This document shows positions 63,790-64,000 of a stretch of 64,000 nt of DNA, piece after piece (within the stretch, counting starts at the first letter, position 1; each line of letters opens with the position of its first letter). Position numbers and translations under genes: made by a program. The stretch is from Streptomyces echinatus (GTDB lineage Bacteria > Actinomycetota > Actinomycetes > Streptomycetales > Streptomycetaceae): the NCBI RefSeq assembly GCF_014203595.1, contig NZ_JACHJK010000007.1:434001-498000 (forward strand), given 5' to 3'. The notes below the pieces were generated by a model that had not been told where the DNA came from, searched no databases, and was given only the letters and a program-made list of their open reading frames with translations.

Positions 63790-64000
63790 GCTGTCGTCCC
63801 CCTGAGTCGTCTCGTCCGCGGGTTTCGGTCGTCGGTCGTTGCCCCGCGGTACGTGTGGTCGTGGTACGTGAGTACAGACAGGGCGGGAGAGCGGCAGGGT
63901 TCCGTGCGGGACCACTTGTGACGGAACGGTGACGACAGGCCGCACCCGTGCAGATGGCCGACACGGCAGATGTGGCGTTGTCGGCCATGCGCCGGACCGA

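Overview
The window is high-GC actinobacterial chromosome and reads throughout as Streptomyces. Third codon positions are almost always G or C, GTG and TTG starts are common, and adjacent genes are coupled by ATGA or GTGA overlaps. Marker genes include sigF and sigN sigma factors, a subtilisin inhibitor, DUF2180 and DUF1918 proteins, XRE-DUF5753 regulators and SpoIIE-type phosphatases. From memory, the gene order serS-pheA-dtpA-(copper genes) ... sigN-sigF matches the central core of the S. coelicolor chromosome; this was not checked against a database.

Layout. 1-1.3 kb: serS, cut by the window edge. 1.4-1.8 kb: a gene-free stretch with a cluster of DnaA boxes. 1.8-8 kb: pheA, then a minus-strand copper operon (ycnI, sco, ecuC, a copC-copD fusion, dtpA) that delivers copper outside the cell and exports a Tat-dependent peroxidase. 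8-19 kb: housekeeping and signalling genes (RsbW-like ATPases, a MocR regulator, pepP, a GAF-PP2C phosphatase, a SecC-motif protein, GDPD) plus a degenerate primase-polymerase relative. 19.4-23.3 kb: htrA behind a 13-bp triplicate repeat, tRNA-Ser(TGA), a canonical primase-polymerase domain protein and a secreted Asn-rich protein. 23.5-28.5 kb: a coupled three-gene operon resembling the steroid side-chain hydratase/aldolase set (ChsH2, ChsH1, Ltp2), an ECF sigma factor and an acyl-CoA synthetase. 28.6-30.5 kb: an MFS pump and its divergent TetR gene with two matching operators. 30.6-35.5 kb: a 1,647-residue PAS / degenerate kinase / receiver protein. 35.8-36.8 kb: a subtilisin inhibitor, tRNA-Ser(GCT) and tRNA-Arg(ACG).

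36.77-40.61 kb is the remains of an integrative element in tRNA-Arg. A 45-bp att repeat flanks it. Inside are a beheaded integrase that abuts the tail of a regulator, a truncated Nudix gene, a VOC protein, DUF1918 and DUF2180 proteins and a 150-bp inverted repeat. Next to it, 40.8-44.6 kb is a compact accessory locus. XRE-DUF5753 and DUF6879 genes diverge from three coupled micro-ORFs, a GRDP-like protein and a methyltransferase, with three helically phased GAGAACAT repeats between the two arms. This is the best candidate here for an undescribed system.

45-53 kb: MarR, small membrane and DUF2797 proteins, then a two-component system followed by two membrane glycosyltransferases. 53.1-53.3 kb holds fragments of two dead transporter genes. 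55.7-58.8 kb: a MarR-MFS-YceI operon whose pump carries a long tail of carboxypeptidase-regulatory-like repeats. 59-64 kb: a small membrane protein, a lipoprotein, sigN, sigF, small conserved genes, a tRNA-Ser remnant with an intact terminator, and a DUF4232 secreted protein.

No CRISPR array, rRNA gene, prophage or complete insertion sequence was seen.
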